Below are positions 5,388-6,540 of a stretch of 6,540 nt of DNA, one piece after another. Below the pieces are notes generated by a model that ran no database searches, was not told the DNA's origin, and was given only the letters and a program-made list of their open reading frames with translations. Location of the stretch: assembly GCA_022576105.1 (NCBI GenBank), contig JACZRM010000100.1, positions 1-6,540 of the forward strand, in the 5' to 3' direction. The stretch is from Chloroflexota bacterium. Lineage in GTDB: Bacteria; Chloroflexota; Dehalococcoidia; UBA3495. The translations under genes were made by a program, and so were the position numbers. Every line of letters begins with the position of its first letter. Position 1 is the stretch's first letter.

Positions 5388-5526
5388 GGCCTTGCCTAAA
5401 AGTCATATTGAGCCGGCGGGAAATCTAGTCCACTCGATTTTAGACCCTTCGCTACGCTCAGGGAAAAGTCCAAGGTAGGCTTCTGGCATCAGTCACAGGC
5501 CACAATCGCCATTTTTAGGCAAGGCC
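5388..5526. mobile_element. MITE-like 139-bp element with perfect 14-bp inverted ends
   Basis: GGCCTTGCCTAAAA (5388-5401) and its exact reverse complement (5513-5526) bound 111 bp of non-coding DNA. The inside starts directly with a copy of the SERSEES-type repeat (5402-5463), followed by about 50 bp of no obvious content. It encodes no protein, consistent with a miniature inverted-repeat element. I could not find a target-site duplication next to the ends, and no second copy is in the window, so mobility is inference. Confidence 0.4.
5402..5463. repeat. Third copy of the SERSEES-type palindromic repeat
   Basis: The left arm (5402-5428) starts GTCATATTGAGC and ends AAATCTAG, a degenerate match to the minus-strand right arm of the 487-557 copy. 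The right arm (5443-5463), read on the minus strand, is CCCTGAGCG then TAGCGAAGGG. It keeps the CCCT/AGGG stem, GC/GC inner pairs and GTA loop of the family. It lies wholly inside the inverted-repeat element at 5388-5526. Confidence 0.55.
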
Positions 5527-5562
5527 CCAGCCAACCGTAACGTCATTCCGCGGATCGATCAT

Positions 5563-6540
5563 CTAGGACAGGATGGCATTGCCTTCGCCCTTGAGATAGT
5601 CGGCGGTACGCAAGGCCAGAGCCTCAATGGTGGAGGTGGGATTGATACACGCCCCGGTGGTGAAAATGCTGCCGTCGATTACGAACAGGTTAGGGACGTC
5701 GTGGGCCCTTCCCCAGCGGTCAACCACCGACGTGCGGGGGTCGTCACCCATGCGGGCGGTGCCCAGCAGATGCCAACCGGCGTTGCGACGCAGCTTGGAG
5801 AACAGCACCTTCTTTGCGCCGGCGGCTTCCATCACTTCCTGTCCGCGCGCTACCGCATGGTCCAGCATGCGCTCAGTATTCTCGCTGACCTGGTATTGAA
5901 TCTTGGGCGCCGGTATGCCGTCGGAGTCGGTGAGCACCGGGTCCAGCGTCACCCGGTTATGCTCTTCCGGCAGGTCCTCAGTCATCAAGGTGACGCCCAT
6001 AATGTGACCAAACCGCTCCGAGAATTCCCGGTGGTGGTCCCGACCCCAGGCCACCGGCTGGCCCAACAAGCCGCCGAGAGCCGTAGCCAGCGGGGGCAGT
6101 TCGTTGCCCAGCACCTGCATGTCGTAGCCCCGCAGGAAATTGCGATTGGGGTCGGTCTCGTAGAATTCCTGGCTGAGCATGCTGCTGCCGCGAGGGCCTC
6201 CCAGTTGCTCAAAGGACTCATCAAAAATACCCATGACGACGCCGCTGGGGTGGTGCATCAGGTTTTTGCCCACCAGCCCGGAACTGTTGGCCAGACCATC
6301 GGGGAATAGACTGGACCTGGAGTTGAGCAGCAAACGGGCGGTGCCGATTCCGTTGCAGGCCAGCACCACGATCCTGGCCTTCTGTACCTGCAAGTTACTC
6401 TGGGCGTCATAGTACAGCGCGCCTTCAGCCTTGCCTGATTCGTCCACCAGAATCTCGCGTACACGGGCGTGGGTCTTGAGTTGGGTGCCCTTCATCAGCG
6501 CTTTGGGCCAGTAGATTATGTCTGAGCTGCTGCAGGAGCG
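5563..6540 (-). CDS. GMC-family FAD oxidoreductase, C-terminal part (open at right edge)
   Basis: The C-terminal 325 residues of a glucose-methanol-choline oxidoreductase, a flavoenzyme oxidising an alcohol group of a sugar or other organic substrate. The frame is open to the window edge, so the N-terminal FAD-binding GxGxxG lies outside; the internal ATG at 6495 is not the start. Visible marks: a THARV strand (about 23-27), IVVLACNGIGTARLLLNS of the FAD domain (about 57-74), and the GMC C-terminal signature with GWHLLGTARMG (catalytic His about 257) and GACINPTSTIEALA (catalytic Asn about 300). Both active-site residues are present, so the visible part looks intact. The wording is nearest the gluconate dehydrogenase/choline dehydrogenase side of the family; the substrate is not determinable. 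The gene ends with TAG at 5563-5565, and a 350-bp gap with the MITE-like element separates it from the next gene. Confidence 0.95.
   Translation of the reverse strand, partial: RSCSSSDIIYWPKALMKGTQLKTHARVREILVDESGKAEGALYYDAQSNLQVQKARIVVLACNGIGTARLLLNSRSSLFPDGLANSSGLVGKNLMHHPSGVVMGIFDESFEQLGGPRGSSMLSQEFYETDPNRNFLRGYDMQVLGNELPPLATALGGLLGQPVAWGRDHHREFSERFGHIMGVTLMTEDLPEEHNRVTLDPVLTDSDGIPAPKIQYQVSENTERMLDHAVARGQEVMEAAGAKKVLFSKLRRNAGWHLLGTARMGDDPRTSVVDRWGRAHDVPNLFVIDGSIFTTGACINPTSTIEALALRTADYLKGEGNAILS

Noticed and set aside
5701..6309. 202-codon plus-strand open frame antisense to the GMC oxidoreductase
   Set aside because: The minus strand carries clear GMC catalytic motifs; the antisense frame has no recognisable domain or RBS.

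Overview
The window looks like a chromosomal segment of an uncultivated, moderately GC-rich bacterium. The mix of a short-chain dehydrogenase, a GMC flavin oxidoreductase, an amidating-lyase-like beta-propeller, a Trm112-like zinc protein and a selenoprotein recalls Chloroflexota of the SAR202/Dehalococcoidia type. That assignment rests on gene content and general resemblance only. Intergenic DNA is rich in short palindromic repeats of the kind that encode 'SERSEES' in one frame, common in environmental genomes.

Layout. (1) 1-414, minus: N-terminal part of a classical SDR, running off the left edge. (2) 415-820: gap with a two-arm palindromic repeat (487-557) and a good sigma70-like promoter (750-778) overlapped by a perfect 12-bp palindrome. 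(3) 821-2051, plus: three closely spaced genes for a membrane-anchored TlpA/thioredoxin-fold protein, a four-helix CopD-like membrane protein and a 60-residue Trm112-like zinc-ribbon protein. (4) 2060-2605, minus, converging on them with only 8 bp between: a UGSC-family selenoprotein read through an in-frame TGA (2303-2305), with a SECIS-like hairpin just downstream. A conventional gene caller would split it into two fragments. (5) 2606-3136: about 530 bp without a convincing gene but dense in hairpins and degenerate repeats, including a possible three-way-junction fold followed by T6. (6) 3137-4195, minus: a conserved protein of unknown function. (7) 4268-5212, minus: an NHL beta-propeller resembling peptidyl-alpha-hydroxyglycine alpha-amidating lyase, with its own promoter at 5288-5316. 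(8) 5213-5562: gap with a 139-bp element bounded by perfect 14-bp inverted repeats and carrying another repeat copy. (9) 5563-6540, minus: C-terminal part of a GMC oxidoreductase, open at the right edge.

How they may work together. The plus-strand trio suggests extracytoplasmic thiol or copper handling plus a small zinc-binding partner protein. The minus-strand genes suggest oxidation and cleavage of organic substrates. The selenoprotein, with U101, C104 and C107 in overlapping UxxC and CxxC spacing, is the most notable item. It implies that the organism has selenocysteine machinery (selA, selB, selC, selD), none of which is in this window.
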